The notes: generated from the sequence alone by a model not told the origin. DNA of 64,000 nucleotides from Prolixibacteraceae bacterium (GCA_028282705.1 JANQHI010000037.1:1-64000), one strand, 5' to 3'. Positions 8,746-18,236 are shown, counted from the stretch's first letter. Translations and numbers: made by a program.

Positions 8746-9915
8746 TTAATAGGTAAATTCCCCATATTCTGACCTGATGGTAAGTTTCTTCCCTTCAGAA
8801 AGTTCAACTTTCCCAATCACTTGAGCTTCAATTGAGAACTCTTTTGCTATTGAAATTATTTCATCCGCAATATCAGGTGAAGTATAAACCTCAAACCTGT
8901 GCCCCATATTAAATACTTTATACATTTCCTGCCATGAAGTGCCTGATTGCTCCTGGATAATCTTAAACAATGGAGGGACAGGTAACATATTGTTTTTTAC
9001 CACATGCACATTATCAATAAAATGGAGTACTTTGGTTTGTGCCCCACCTGAACAATGTATCATTCCTGTGATGTCTTTTCTATGCTTCTCAAGCATCTTT
9101 TTTATTACAGGGGCATATGTCCTTGTTGGAGATAAAACCAATTTACCTGCATCTACCCCAAGCCCTTCAATTGTTTCTTTCAGGTTGTATTTCCCTGTGT
9201 ATACCAGGCCAGCAGGAACTTCAGGATCAAATGACTCAGGATACTTTTCAGCCAGGTAGTTGGCAAATACATCATGGCGTGCTGATGTTAGCCCATTACT
9301 GCCCATGCCTCCATTATACCCATTTTCATAGGATGCTGTCCCATAAGACGATAATCCTATAATTACATTCCCAGCAGAGATTTTATCAGCAGAAATAACA
9401 TCTTCTTTTTTCATCCTGCAAGTAACAGTAGAGTCTACAATAATGGTCCTTACCAGATCACCTACATCAGCAGTTTCTCCTCCAGTTGAATAGATTGATA
9501 TGCCCAACTCCCTCAGGTTTGCCAATAATTCTTCAGTACCATTAATAATAGCTGCAATTACTTCACCAGGGATTTTATTCTTATTCCTCCCAATGGTTGA
9601 AGAAACCAGGATGTTTTCAGTAGCCCCTACACACAACAAGTCATCCACATTCATGATCAATGCATCCTGAGCAATCCCCTTCCATACAGACAGGTCACCT
9701 GTTTCTTTCCAATACATGTAGGCTAATGATGACTTTGTACCAGCTCCATCAGCATGCATAATATTGCACCATTCAGGGTCGCCTCCAAGGATGTCAGGGA
9801 CAATTTTACAGAATGCTTTTGGGAATATTCCCTTATCTACATCTTTAATTGCACTGTGGACATCTTCTTTTGAGGCTGAAACGCCTCTGGCACTATATCT
9901 TGATTCTGTTACCAT
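8746..9915 (-). CDS. PurM-like AIR synthase-related protein
   Basis: This 389-residue protein is of the PurM (phosphoribosylformylglycinamidine cyclo-ligase) superfamily. It has HADGAGTKSSLAYMYW (ATP/phosphate strand), DALIMNVDDLLCVGA, STGGETADVGDLVRT and a C-terminal GHRFEVY stretch. It is the Bacteroidota type that carries YSARGVSASKEDVH at the N-terminus, longer and more divergent than canonical PurM, so it may be the purine-pathway enzyme or a paralogue. The ATG at 9915 was preferred to an upstream in-frame TTG at 9945 because the family N-terminus begins there. It is probably in an operon with prfA. Confidence 0.8.
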   Translation of the reverse strand: MVTESRYSARGVSASKEDVHSAIKDVDKGIFPKAFCKIVPDILGGDPEWCNIMHADGAGTKSSLAYMYWKETGDLSVWKGIAQDALIMNVDDLLCVGATENILVSSTIGRNKNKIPGEVIAAIINGTEELLANLRELGISIYSTGGETADVGDLVRTIIVDSTVTCRMKKEDVISADKISAGNVIIGLSSYGTASYENGYNGGMGSNGLTSARHDVFANYLAEKYPESFDPEVPAGLVYTGKYNLKETIEGLGVDAGKLVLSPTRTYAPVIKKMLEKHRKDITGMIHCSGGAQTKVLHFIDNVHVVKNNMLPVPPLFKIIQEQSGTSWQEMYKVFNMGHRFEVYTSPDIADEIISIAKEFSIEAQVIGKVELSEGKKLTIRSEYGEFTY

Positions 9916-10041
9916 CTGTATGTTAAACTTTTTAAACGGGTACAAAATTAATATTTTTAACCCAATAATATGGTTGTGCTATTGCATGTTTTATTACATG
10001 TGATAAAACACTTCCTTTGAGGGGTCTAATCCAAAATGTAG

Positions 10042-11706
10042 CTAATGATACAGGAACCTTTTAATCTTTTTTGTCGGTGTTTTCTCAAAGGGGACAGGTT
10101 GTAAAACCACAGCCTGTAACCTTGAAAACTTATTTAATTCTTCATTTACCTTTAGGTGGATATTCTTGAGTATTTCATCAATTTTATCATTCAGGTATTG
10201 TTTGGCTTCCTGCTGTAATGACTTAAAATGTTTTTCAATCTCTTCCACATTTAAATGGATCATGGCAACCAGCTTGCCTTTTTTTTCCACCACTACTGAT
10301 TCCAGTACAAAACGCATTTTGTTGATCACTGATTCAATTTCTTCAGGGAAAATATTTTCACCACTGGCACCAACAATCATTGTTTTGATCCTTCCTTTGA
10401 TATACAAGAAATTGTCCTTGTCAAACCAACCCCTGTCTCCTGTTTTAAACCATCCATCTTCAGTGAATACAGAGCTGGTAAGTTCTGGGGCTTTGAAATA
10501 ACCTTTCATTACATTGGGTCCCTTGGCCTGAATTTCACCTTCACCTGTTTTAAGGTCTTTGTCGGCAAGCCTTAGCTGAACCCCCTGCATAGCAGGTCCT
10601 GTTGATCCAATCCTTGTATTTTTGACAACTGCACCAGCAAGCAAAGGAGAGGTTTCTGTGAGCCCATACCCTACAGCATAGGGGAACTCGCTTTCAGAAA
10701 GGAAACGTTCAACAGTGGCATCCAATTTTGCCCCTCCAATACCAAAGAAATGTAATTTTCCACCAAATGATTTTAATAACTTGGCACCTGCAATTTTATG
10801 CAGTTTTTTCCTGATAACAGAAACAGAGTATAAGCTTTTGATCAAAAAGTTCTTTTGGAATGCAGGCAGTATTTTTGCCCTGAATATTTTTTCAATGATC
10901 AGTGGCACTGAAAGCATAATGGTTGGCTTCACTTTTTCAAGGGCAGCCATCAACACAGGTGCTGTTGGTGGTTTTTTCAGGTAATGCACAGAAGCCCCAA
11001 ATTTTACTGGAAGCAAAAAGCCAACAGTGTTTTCAAGTGTATGGGACAAAGGAAGTATTGAAATAAACCTGTCTTCAACTTTAATTTCCTGGAGCTCATA
11101 ACACTGTTGGGTAGTCCATGCCAGGTTTTTTTGGGTGAGCATCACACCTTTTGAGTTGCCAGTTGTTCCTGATGTATAAATAATAGATGCCAGGTCTTCC
11201 TCTTCCACATTAACTGCAGGGAAACCCATTGGCTCTAAAGGTTTTGATGAAGCCAATAAAGAAAGGTTTTCAGTTGGTGTATTGTTAGGGATATAGGCAA
11301 AATTTTCGATAAGGATGGTATGTTCACAATTGTTGGGAAGGTTTTTGAGAACTTTACTATAGAGTTGTTTATTAACAAACAATACCTTAGCTTCAGAGTG
11401 TTCAAGAATTGTAAAGACTTCCTTTTCATGAAAATCAGGAAGGATAGGAACAGCTACAGCTCCACTTACTTGGATAGCAAAAAATGCAATTCCCCAGTTA
11501 GGCATGTTTGTGCTTAATATGGCTACTTTATCCCCTTTTTTTACTCCTAATTCTTTTAAATAATCAGAGACTAGGTTAATGTCTTCTCCCAAATCTCCAT
11601 ATGTGTAACTTCCCTCCCCAGCATAAACCAGTGATAAATGGTTTTTATATTTAATAACTGATTCATTAATTAGGTTGGGTAAGGTAAGTTTTGATGAATT
11701 CCCCAT
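10042..11706 (-). CDS. AMP-forming acyl-CoA synthetase (long-chain fatty acid type)
   Basis: This 554-residue ANL-superfamily enzyme activates a carboxylic acid, probably a long-chain fatty acid, as acyl-AMP and then acyl-CoA. The P-loop-like motif YTSGTTGNSKG is at residues 177-187, GYGLTETSP at 345-353, GWFKTGD at 417-423 and the hinge KGRIK near 436-440, followed by GASGENIFPEEIE. It has no signal peptide. Length and motifs fit FadD-like enzymes, but the chain-length specificity cannot be read. The next gene, an HD hydrolase, is divergent. Confidence 0.85.
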   Translation of the reverse strand: MGNSSKLTLPNLINESVIKYKNHLSLVYAGEGSYTYGDLGEDINLVSDYLKELGVKKGDKVAILSTNMPNWGIAFFAIQVSGAVAVPILPDFHEKEVFTILEHSEAKVLFVNKQLYSKVLKNLPNNCEHTILIENFAYIPNNTPTENLSLLASSKPLEPMGFPAVNVEEEDLASIIYTSGTTGNSKGVMLTQKNLAWTTQQCYELQEIKVEDRFISILPLSHTLENTVGFLLPVKFGASVHYLKKPPTAPVLMAALEKVKPTIMLSVPLIIEKIFRAKILPAFQKNFLIKSLYSVSVIRKKLHKIAGAKLLKSFGGKLHFFGIGGAKLDATVERFLSESEFPYAVGYGLTETSPLLAGAVVKNTRIGSTGPAMQGVQLRLADKDLKTGEGEIQAKGPNVMKGYFKAPELTSSVFTEDGWFKTGDRGWFDKDNFLYIKGRIKTMIVGASGENIFPEEIESVINKMRFVLESVVVEKKGKLVAMIHLNVEEIEKHFKSLQQEAKQYLNDKIDEILKNIHLKVNEELNKFSRLQAVVLQPVPFEKTPTKKIKRFLYH

Positions 11707-11887
11707 AAAATCTTATTTTCTTCCCTAAATTTCAAGTGAATAACACTTGAAGTGAGAAAAAGTTTGAACAAGCAAAAGTAGGATTTTTTTTTAGTTGAAC
11801 TGATTTTAATCATATTCTTTTAAGGAATTTTAAAGGTTTTAGCATACCTATTAGTATTTTCATATCATTGAAATAAGAAATTATAGG

Positions 11888-12553
11888 ATGAACAAACAAA
11901 AAATATTGGATGACACTTTTCATTATGTGAAAAACATGTTTGAAAATGAGGGTAGTGGGCATGACTGGTGGCATATTTCACGTGTAAGGAATGTAGCTTT
12001 AAAAATAGCTGAACATGAAGGTGGGGATGTTTTTATTATAGAAATGGCTGCATTGCTTCATGACCTTGATGATGACAAGTTATTTGGTAATGAGCATGAA
12101 ACAGGTTCAAAAACAAAAAGTTGGTTAATGCAGGTTGGTCTTGACAATAACTTGGTAAACCAAATAGAGGAAATTATCAACCAGGTATCTTTTAAAGGTG
12201 GCATGCAAAAAGATGAAAACATGAGCCTTGAGGCAAAAATTGTTCAGGATGCAGACAGGTTGGATGCCATTGGGGCAATAGGCATTGCGCGCGCTTTTGC
12301 TTATGGCGGAAGCAAGGGAAGGCTGCTTTACCATCCAGGTATTGAACCTATTAAATACAACAGTTTCGAAGAATATAGAAAGTCAAATGCCCCAACAATC
12401 AACCATTTTTACGAAAAATTATTGCTCCTGAAAGAAAGGATAAATACAAGTTATGCAAAAAAAGTCGCCCAGGGAAGACATGATTTTATGGTTCAGTACC
12501 TTATCAGGTTTTTTAGTGAATGGGGTTATGATAGTAAGTTACAAAACCTATAA
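11888..12553 (+). CDS. HD-domain phosphohydrolase (YedJ-like)
   Basis: This 221-residue metal-dependent phosphohydrolase has GHDWWHISRV (His25, His29), the HD doublet at residues 58-59 (LLHDLDDDK) and QDADRLDAIGAIGIARAF with Asp121/Asp126 completing the metal site. The layout matches the YedJ/COG1418 group of uncharacterised HD hydrolases, possibly acting on nucleotides. Its 3' end overlaps the convergent DUF3109 gene by six bases (12548-12553). Confidence 0.8.
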   Translation: MNKQKILDDTFHYVKNMFENEGSGHDWWHISRVRNVALKIAEHEGGDVFIIEMAALLHDLDDDKLFGNEHETGSKTKSWLMQVGLDNNLVNQIEEIINQVSFKGGMQKDENMSLEAKIVQDADRLDAIGAIGIARAFAYGGSKGRLLYHPGIEPIKYNSFEEYRKSNAPTINHFYEKLLLLKERINTSYAKKVAQGRHDFMVQYLIRFFSEWGYDSKLQNL

Positions 12554-13129
12554 ATGTTTTGATTTTGATAGATGGGCAGCTGCTACTTCAACTTCTTTAT
12601 ACCACCCTTCCCCATATTTTCTTATAAGGGGGTCTTTAAGGAATTTATATAAAGGAAGCTGTTGGGCAGTGCCACACTCCCTGCCTGGTTCACAGATTTT
12701 CAGTTTTTCATAGTTTACAGCATCAAATCGTTTGTATTCAGTGATCCTGATTGGAAAAAGGTGGCAGCTTATTGGCTTCCTAAAATCAATCTTGCCATCA
12801 AAATAGGCTTTTTCAATGCTACATTTCAGTATCCCCTTTTCATCACGAAAAGTAAATGCACATTCGCGGTTATTGACGAGGGTAGTTACGAGGTCACCAT
12901 CACTATCAATATAGGAAATTCCTTCAGCCTCAATGGTTGCTTTATTTATTTCGGGGAGGTAAGGTTCAACCAAGTGGTAGTCCTCTTCTATTTTTTTTAC
13001 TTCCTGTTTGGTAACTGGTGCTCCTGAGTCCCCTTCAACACAGCATGCCCCTTTGCATTTCAAAAGGTCACAAAGGAAGTGTTTTTCAAACACATCCAGG
13101 CTTATGATTGTTTTTCCTATTTCGAGCAT
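12548..13129 (-). CDS. DUF3109 family Cys-rich protein
   Basis: This 193-residue protein has a cysteine cluster C20-x4-C25-x3-C29-C30 (FLCDLLKCKGACC) followed by further conserved cysteines (CAFTF, CSIEKA, CHLFPIRI, CEPGREC). The pattern is that of DUF3109/YkgJ-like proteins, likely to bind zinc or an Fe-S cluster. Function is unknown. The tail overlaps the convergent HD hydrolase gene and leaves no room for a terminator between them. Confidence 0.85.
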   Translation of the reverse strand: MLEIGKTIISLDVFEKHFLCDLLKCKGACCVEGDSGAPVTKQEVKKIEEDYHLVEPYLPEINKATIEAEGISYIDSDGDLVTTLVNNRECAFTFRDEKGILKCSIEKAYFDGKIDFRKPISCHLFPIRITEYKRFDAVNYEKLKICEPGRECGTAQQLPLYKFLKDPLIRKYGEGWYKEVEVAAAHLSKSKHL

Positions 13130-13149
13130 AAAAGGATATTAATAACAAA

Positions 13150-13166
13150 CCCTCTCTGAGAGAGGG
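13150..13166 (-). terminator. hairpin downstream of gpmI
   Basis: CCCTCT (13150-13155) and AGAGGG (13161-13166) form a short stem between the end of gpmI and the start of the DUF3109 gene. The following minus-strand T run is weak, so termination is only probable. Confidence 0.45.
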
Positions 13167-13221
13167 CCTGTAAGTTAACTATCCAAATCAACTATATCAA
13201 ATTAGTTATAGCCAAAAAATC

Positions 13222-14757
13222 TTAAACAGGTGTAATCAAAACTTTACCTGCCATCTCTTCAGGGATATCCAAACCCATTATGTTAAGAAGGGTTGGTGCT
13301 ACATCAGCCAATATCCCATCTTCAACTTTTGCATTCTTATTATCACTAACATAAACACAAGGAACAGGGTTTAAAGAGTGTGCAGTGTTTGCTGACCCAT
13401 CCCCATTTACTGCATTATCAGCATTTCCATGGTCGGCAATAATCAGTACATCATAGCCATTGGCCCGGGCAACTGCAACAACTTCTTTGATGCACTGGTC
13501 AACAGCAGTAATAGCTTTATAAATAGCATCATAAACCCCTGTGTGCCCAACCATGTCACCATTGGCAAAATTAAGGCAAACAAAGTCAGCTGACTGGTTG
13601 TTCAGTTCAGCAACAATTTTATCTTTTACAACAGGGGCTGACATTTCAGGCTGTAAATCATAGGTAGGTACTTTAGGTGAAGGTACCAGTATCCTGCTTT
13701 CTCCTTCAAAAACTTCTTCGCGCCCACCACTAAAAAAGAAAGTAACATGGGCATATTTTTCTGTCTCAGCAATACGAATTTGTTTGAGCCCTGCTTTTGA
13801 AACCACTTCACCTATGGTGTTGGTCACATTTTCCTTGTCAAAGATGACATTGATGCCTTTAAAATCAGCTTTGTAATTGGTCATGGTGTACCATTGCAGG
13901 TCCATGGTTCTCATACCAAATTCAGGAAGGTTTTCTTGTGTGAAAGCAATGGTGGTTTGGCGTAACCTATCAGTACGGAAATTGAAGCAGATAACCACAT
14001 CACCTTTTTCAATGATCCCAACAGGCTGGTTATTATCATCAACCATTACAATGGGTTTCATAAACTCATCAGTAATGTCCTGCTCATAAAAGCTTTTTAT
14101 GGTTGCAAGCAAGTCAGTTGATCTTTCACCTTCCCCTTTGGTGTATATATCATAGGCAAGCTTTAGCCTGTCATAATTTTTATCCCTGTCCATGCCATAG
14201 TAACGGCCAATGATGGAGGCAAATTTGGCATTGGTTGGCTCAAGTGCAACCAAGTCAGTTTCAAGGAATCCATAACCTGACCTTGGGTCAGTATCCCTTC
14301 CATCAGTAAGCCCATGCACAAAAATATCTTTTAACCCCATGTCAGTTGCAATTTGGCATAATGCAACCATGTGGGTGCTGAGTGCATGAACACCACCAGG
14401 TCCTATCAACCCAATAAGGTGTACTTTTTTATTGTTTTCTTTTGCATATGAATATGCCTTGGTAATTTGAGGGTTTTCCCATAATGATTTGTCCCTGATT
14501 GCTTTGGTGATTTTTACCATGTCCTGGTATAAGACTCTGCCTGCTCCAATATTTAAGTGGCCAACCTCAGAGTTTCCCATCTGCCCATCAGGCAACCCTA
14601 CATCTTCACCTGAAGTAAGTAATTGGGAATTTGGATATTCCTCCAATAAAGAATCCATATATGGTGTAGGTGCAGTAGCAATAATATCCCTGTCTGTTCC
14701 ATCTCCAATTCCCCATCCATCAAGAATCATTAAGAGCGTTTTTTTTATATTTGGCAT
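13222..14757 (-). CDS. gpmI: 2,3-bisphosphoglycerate-independent phosphoglycerate mutase
   Basis: This 511-residue alkaline-phosphatase-superfamily enzyme interconverts 3- and 2-phosphoglycerate in glycolysis. The N-terminal metal ligand is in MILDGWGIGD (Asp13). The phosphorylated serine is Ser63 in QMGNSEVGHLNIGAGR. VHGLTDGRDTDP and the C-terminal IADHGNAD metal site are present. The ATG at 14757 was selected because MPNIKKTLLMILDGWG is the family N-terminus; a 14-residue upstream extension is unlikely. It appears monocistronic. Confidence 0.96.
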   Translation of the reverse strand: MPNIKKTLLMILDGWGIGDGTDRDIIATAPTPYMDSLLEEYPNSQLLTSGEDVGLPDGQMGNSEVGHLNIGAGRVLYQDMVKITKAIRDKSLWENPQITKAYSYAKENNKKVHLIGLIGPGGVHALSTHMVALCQIATDMGLKDIFVHGLTDGRDTDPRSGYGFLETDLVALEPTNAKFASIIGRYYGMDRDKNYDRLKLAYDIYTKGEGERSTDLLATIKSFYEQDITDEFMKPIVMVDDNNQPVGIIEKGDVVICFNFRTDRLRQTTIAFTQENLPEFGMRTMDLQWYTMTNYKADFKGINVIFDKENVTNTIGEVVSKAGLKQIRIAETEKYAHVTFFFSGGREEVFEGESRILVPSPKVPTYDLQPEMSAPVVKDKIVAELNNQSADFVCLNFANGDMVGHTGVYDAIYKAITAVDQCIKEVVAVARANGYDVLIIADHGNADNAVNGDGSANTAHSLNPVPCVYVSDNKNAKVEDGILADVAPTLLNIMGLDIPEEMAGKVLITPV

Positions 14758-14970
14758 AATCTGTTTTATTTTAAAATAATTAATAAAAGAACCTTCCATT
14801 TAAAGGTTAGGGACAAAAATATCTTTTTTAAAGAAGCTGAAGAAATGAAAATGTATATGGCAAGATTGAATTAACGAATATTTATTAGTTCATCATTACC
14901 CTGCCCATAGGTAAAGAATGAGATTCCAAAAGCCAATGTTTTAATACTAAATACCATCAGGTTGGCAAGG

Positions 14971-16245
14971 TTACAACCTGTTATTTACTATGTTATTGTA
15001 TATAGAGCCAAATTGTATCCTCACACCAATTGCAGCACTTACCTCAAAGGTAGAAGGCAACTGTACCTTATTCAATAAAATGTCCTCCAAAGAGGCATCA
15101 CCTTTTGGGAGGTAAATCTGATCGTGTATGTTTTCAACCCTGAAATCAAAATTGACAGAGAAACCCCTTACTATCCTCACAGATAGGTCAGTATCAAAAG
15201 TTATCCTGTTTTTGCTGAAATCATGCAGGTAATTAGTGGCATCAAGCCCAGCCTCAATCTCGCCCCAGGTTTGTACTATTTGCAAATTCAATTTTAGGGT
15301 ATGCTCCCAAAGCCCCTCCTGCAATTTCCCATAAATGGATTCTTCATAATATTTTTTCCATTCAGGGCCTATATAATAGGCAATGGTAAATACCTTCCTG
15401 TCAGAAATATCCCAGGGGAAAATGTTGTATTCAATAGCAGGTTTAAATGAAATAGAATAAACAGTATTCCTGTAATTGCTATTGTAGTAACTACTAAACG
15501 CCCCTGCAGACCATCTTGGTGAAAGGCTGTTAACAATGCTTGAAGAGACAAAGTTGGAAATATTCTCAGAGCGGTATTTTTCCCCATCATTGGTATACTC
15601 CCTGGTTCGTACTGACATGCGTGCAGCATTCCTGAATTTCCAGTCTTCAGTTACTTTATCAGCCCTTAAATAGTAAAGGTAATTGAATGTTTTGCGGCTT
15701 TCTTCCAGGTCAATACTTCCATTAAAATCGCCGCGGAATGTCCAGTTTCTCCATGGGTCAGTAAGAGGCAATTCATTTGAATCATCATCTTTTTTATACC
15801 TGATGGCCATCCTTCTGGCAATATCTGTTTCATTAACTATTGGCATTAAGCCCATAGTCAGTGCATCTATGATTATTTTCCGTAATTCTTCCTGGGTATT
15901 GTCGGGTGAAGAGCTGCATGTTAATGTAAAATCCCCAATGTTTTCAAATGATTTGTTGTTAAACATCAGTGAATAAACTTTTCCACCACCACCATTTATT
16001 CGTTGGGTAATAATAATATGCACATCAGAAACTGTTGGCTCGTTTACAAAATCAACAAATCGCATATTCCTGCGCATATAATCAAAATCCAGCCTAACCC
16101 CTTCAATAAATATTTTAGGCTTATTTTTTAATTTATCATATGACTTAAAAGCTGAAATATTAGATTTAGTATCACTGCTCCCAGCTATGGAAGGGAATGA
16201 TAAAATACAGATGAAATAGAGAAAAAGAAAGTATTTAAAAGCCAT
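14971..16245 (-). CDS. exported beta-barrel-like protein of unknown function
   Basis: This 424-residue protein has a signal peptide (MAFKYFLFLYFICILSFPSIAG). After it comes a roughly 110-residue domain (KIFIEGVRLDFDYMRRNMRFVDFV...VHIIITQRINGGGGKVYSLMF) that looks like a periplasmic alpha/beta module. The C-terminal 260 residues alternate aromatic and polar residues (NWTFRGDFNGSIDLEES, EYNIFPWDISDRKVFTIAYYIGPEW), as in outer-membrane barrels of the DUF481 kind. No catalytic motif is visible. It is flanked by gpmI and a divergent FKBP gene and has no obvious partner. Confidence 0.6.
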   Translation of the reverse strand: MAFKYFLFLYFICILSFPSIAGSSDTKSNISAFKSYDKLKNKPKIFIEGVRLDFDYMRRNMRFVDFVNEPTVSDVHIIITQRINGGGGKVYSLMFNNKSFENIGDFTLTCSSSPDNTQEELRKIIIDALTMGLMPIVNETDIARRMAIRYKKDDDSNELPLTDPWRNWTFRGDFNGSIDLEESRKTFNYLYYLRADKVTEDWKFRNAARMSVRTREYTNDGEKYRSENISNFVSSSIVNSLSPRWSAGAFSSYYNSNYRNTVYSISFKPAIEYNIFPWDISDRKVFTIAYYIGPEWKKYYEESIYGKLQEGLWEHTLKLNLQIVQTWGEIEAGLDATNYLHDFSKNRITFDTDLSVRIVRGFSVNFDFRVENIHDQIYLPKGDASLEDILLNKVQLPSTFEVSAAIGVRIQFGSIYNNIVNNRL

Positions 16246-16462
16246 TGGGTAATTCTTTTTGGTTTAAGCCTGAGTTCAATAATGGAAGTATACTGTTTTA
16301 AAAATATTTCTGGGAATGGACTTTCCAAAACACAGTAATTTTAAAATTAGCAGTTAAAAATAACCAATAGCCTTTTAAAAGTTGTATGAAATACATCCAT
16401 TAGGAAATCATTAACAAAATTTATTTGGGTAAATCTGCTATTTTTACATAAAAAAGCGAAAA

Positions 16463-16894
16463 TTGGCTAAACAGGAAAGGGGCAAAAAGAAACGTGGGGC
16501 TGCAGGTCACCATAGAAAATTTGGAGAAGATTTTCTTTTAGGGAATAGGTCAAAAGATGGTGTTACTGAATTACCCAGTGGGATTCAATATAAAGTTTTA
16601 GATGAATCATCAGGGCGTAACCCTGGATTGTATGATAATGTTATAATCCACCAGAGGGCAATGCTTTTAGATGGGAAAATCCTGGAAGATACCTATAAGC
16701 AAAACCAACCTGTTGAGGTAAAAATAGAAGAATTAATTGAAGGCTTACGAGAAGGTTTACAACTGATGAAAGTAGGCGGTAGGTATAAATTCTGGATACC
16801 ACCAGAACTTGGTTGGGGGAGGAAAGGTTCCAGCCAAAAAATCCCTCCTTTTGCTGTGCTAACATTTGATATTCGTTTGATAGAAATTTTATAA
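16463..16894 (+). CDS. FKBP-type peptidyl-prolyl isomerase, cytoplasmic
   Basis: This 143-residue protein has a lysine-rich N-terminal tail and one FKBP domain (about residues 35-143: LPSGIQYKVLDESSG, DGKILEDTYK, GLREGLQLMKVGGRYKFWIP, GWGRKG, IPPFAVLTFDIRLIEI). No signal peptide is present, unlike many Bacteroidota FKBPs. The start is a TTG at 16463; no in-frame ATG lies upstream and the FKBP core needs most of the length. It is followed after 18 bases by the GreA-C-like gene, probably in the same transcript. Confidence 0.75.
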   Translation: MAKQERGKKKRGAAGHHRKFGEDFLLGNRSKDGVTELPSGIQYKVLDESSGRNPGLYDNVIIHQRAMLLDGKILEDTYKQNQPVEVKIEELIEGLREGLQLMKVGGRYKFWIPPELGWGRKGSSQKIPPFAVLTFDIRLIEIL

Positions 16895-16912
16895 AACTGC
16901 AGTGGAATTGAA

Positions 16913-17374
16913 ATGGAACTTTCAATTGAAATAAAGGCTCTACTTTTTAAAAAGTGTGAAGAATACATTGAATCAAGGATAGCTACTTCAAAATCAGCCT
17001 TGGATGCTATTAAGGAGTCAGGACAAGGTGACATTAAAAGCAGTGCTGGTGATAAGTTTGAGACAGAGGTTGCCATGAGGCACCTTGAACAGGAAAAGTA
17101 TTCAAAACAGTTATCAGGAGCTTTAAAACTTAAAAAGGTTTTACCCCTGTTGAACCCTGATAAAGAAACAAAAACTGTTGGATTAGGCAGCCTGGTTATT
17201 ACAAGCAATGGAAATTTCTATATTTCAATTAGTGCAGGGAAAATTGTTTTAGATGGGTCAACCTATTTTGCCCTTTCTGGGGCATCACCAGTGGCAAAAA
17301 TGCTTGCAGGCAATAAAGCTGGAGATACTGTTCAGATAAACAACAAGCCAGTTATCATTATTCAGGTTGTGTAG
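16913..17374 (+). CDS. GreA/GreB C-terminal-domain-like protein
   Basis: This 153-residue protein has a helical N-terminal half (CEEYIESRIATSKSALDAIKE...SSAGDKFETEVAMRHLEQEK), similar in design to the Gre coiled coil. The C-terminal part (LGSLVITSNGNFYISISAG...ALSGASPVAKMLAGNKAGDTVQI) has the SP-x-AK-LLGKK-GD pattern of the GreA/GreB C-terminal domain that binds RNA polymerase. Members are often labelled '3-oxoacyl-ACP synthase' in databases, which the sequence does not support. The likely role is as a secondary-channel or RNA polymerase-binding factor; this is inference. Confidence 0.65.
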   Translation: MELSIEIKALLFKKCEEYIESRIATSKSALDAIKESGQGDIKSSAGDKFETEVAMRHLEQEKYSKQLSGALKLKKVLPLLNPDKETKTVGLGSLVITSNGNFYISISAGKIVLDGSTYFALSGASPVAKMLAGNKAGDTVQINNKPVIIIQVV

Positions 17375-17437
17375 GCATTGATTATCAACTTTTTATGTTA
17401 ACTGTTTGTTATAGCAGAAATTATAAATATTTGTGTT

Positions 17438-18085
17438 ATGGGAAACAGGAAAGTAGGAATTATTGGTTCAGGAGCAGTAGGGCAAGCCCTTGCAGTGGGG
17501 TTTAAAAAGTATGGTTTTGATGTTAAAATAAGAAGCAGGGATGTTTCCAAATTACAGGACTTTGGTAAAGAGCATGAAATAGGGGTAGGCACATTTGATG
17601 AAATAGCAAAACATGGAGATATTATGGTGTTGGCTGTGAAAGGGATTTTTGCCAAAGATGCTTTGTTGTTGGCAGGGAAAGAAAACATTAGGGATAAAAT
17701 CATTATTGATACAACCAACCCCATCAATGATATGCCAGGTGTTAGTGGGGTTATCCCTTACTTTACTGAACAAAATGCTTCACTAATGGAATACCTTCTG
17801 GCAGAATACAAAGAAGCTAACTTTGTGAAAGCATTTAGTTGTGTGGGCAGTGCTTTTATGGTTGACCCAAATTTTGAGGAAGGGAAACCCAGCATGTTTA
17901 TTTGTGGAAACAATAGCCATGCAAAAGCTGAGGTAGCTTCTATATTGTATACATTTGGCTGGGAAGTTGAGGATATGGGGGTAGCAGAAGCAGCACGTGC
18001 CATTGAACCATTGGCCATGTTATGGTGTATTCCAGGTTTTAGGGAAAATAAATGGAACCATGCTTTTAAACTGTTGAAGCATTAA
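17438..18085 (+). CDS. F420H2:NADP-oxidoreductase-like NAD(P)-binding protein
   Basis: This 215-residue Rossmann protein has GSGAVG at residues 10-15 (VGIIGSGAVGQALAVGF), the IIDTTNPIN strand and a C-terminal EPLAMLWCIPGF helix. This is the pattern of the NpdG/COG2085 group (F420-dependent NADP oxidoreductase and related reductases). Nothing nearby suggests F420 synthesis, so an NADP-dependent reductase role is as likely. It is transcribed in the same direction as the preceding gene after a 63-base gap. Confidence 0.75.
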   Translation: MGNRKVGIIGSGAVGQALAVGFKKYGFDVKIRSRDVSKLQDFGKEHEIGVGTFDEIAKHGDIMVLAVKGIFAKDALLLAGKENIRDKIIIDTTNPINDMPGVSGVIPYFTEQNASLMEYLLAEYKEANFVKAFSCVGSAFMVDPNFEEGKPSMFICGNNSHAKAEVASILYTFGWEVEDMGVAEAARAIEPLAMLWCIPGFRENKWNHAFKLLKH

Positions 18086-18109
18086 AGCTAAAGTAATACT
18101 AAATTGACC

Positions 18110-18236
18110 ACAAAATGCCGCATATAAGCTTATTCTTTTGTGCTTTCTCAGTGTTAAAAAATGAAACCATAGCTGGTGCTATAATTTTTTGCCTGATAAA
18201 TCAAAAAATAATGATGCATCCAACACGGCATTTTGT
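18110..18236. repeat. 11-bp terminal inverted repeats around 105 bp
   Basis: ACAAAATGCCG at 18110-18120 is matched by its perfect reverse complement CGGCATTTTGT at 18226-18236. No open frame lies between the arms and no clear target duplication flanks them. It could be a MITE-like remnant or a chance long-range inverted repeat. Confidence 0.35.

Noticed and set aside
16913-17374. Label '3-oxoacyl-ACP synthase' for the GreA-C-like protein
   Set aside because: No thiolase-fold motif or active-site Cys-His-His/Asn; 153 residues is far too short.
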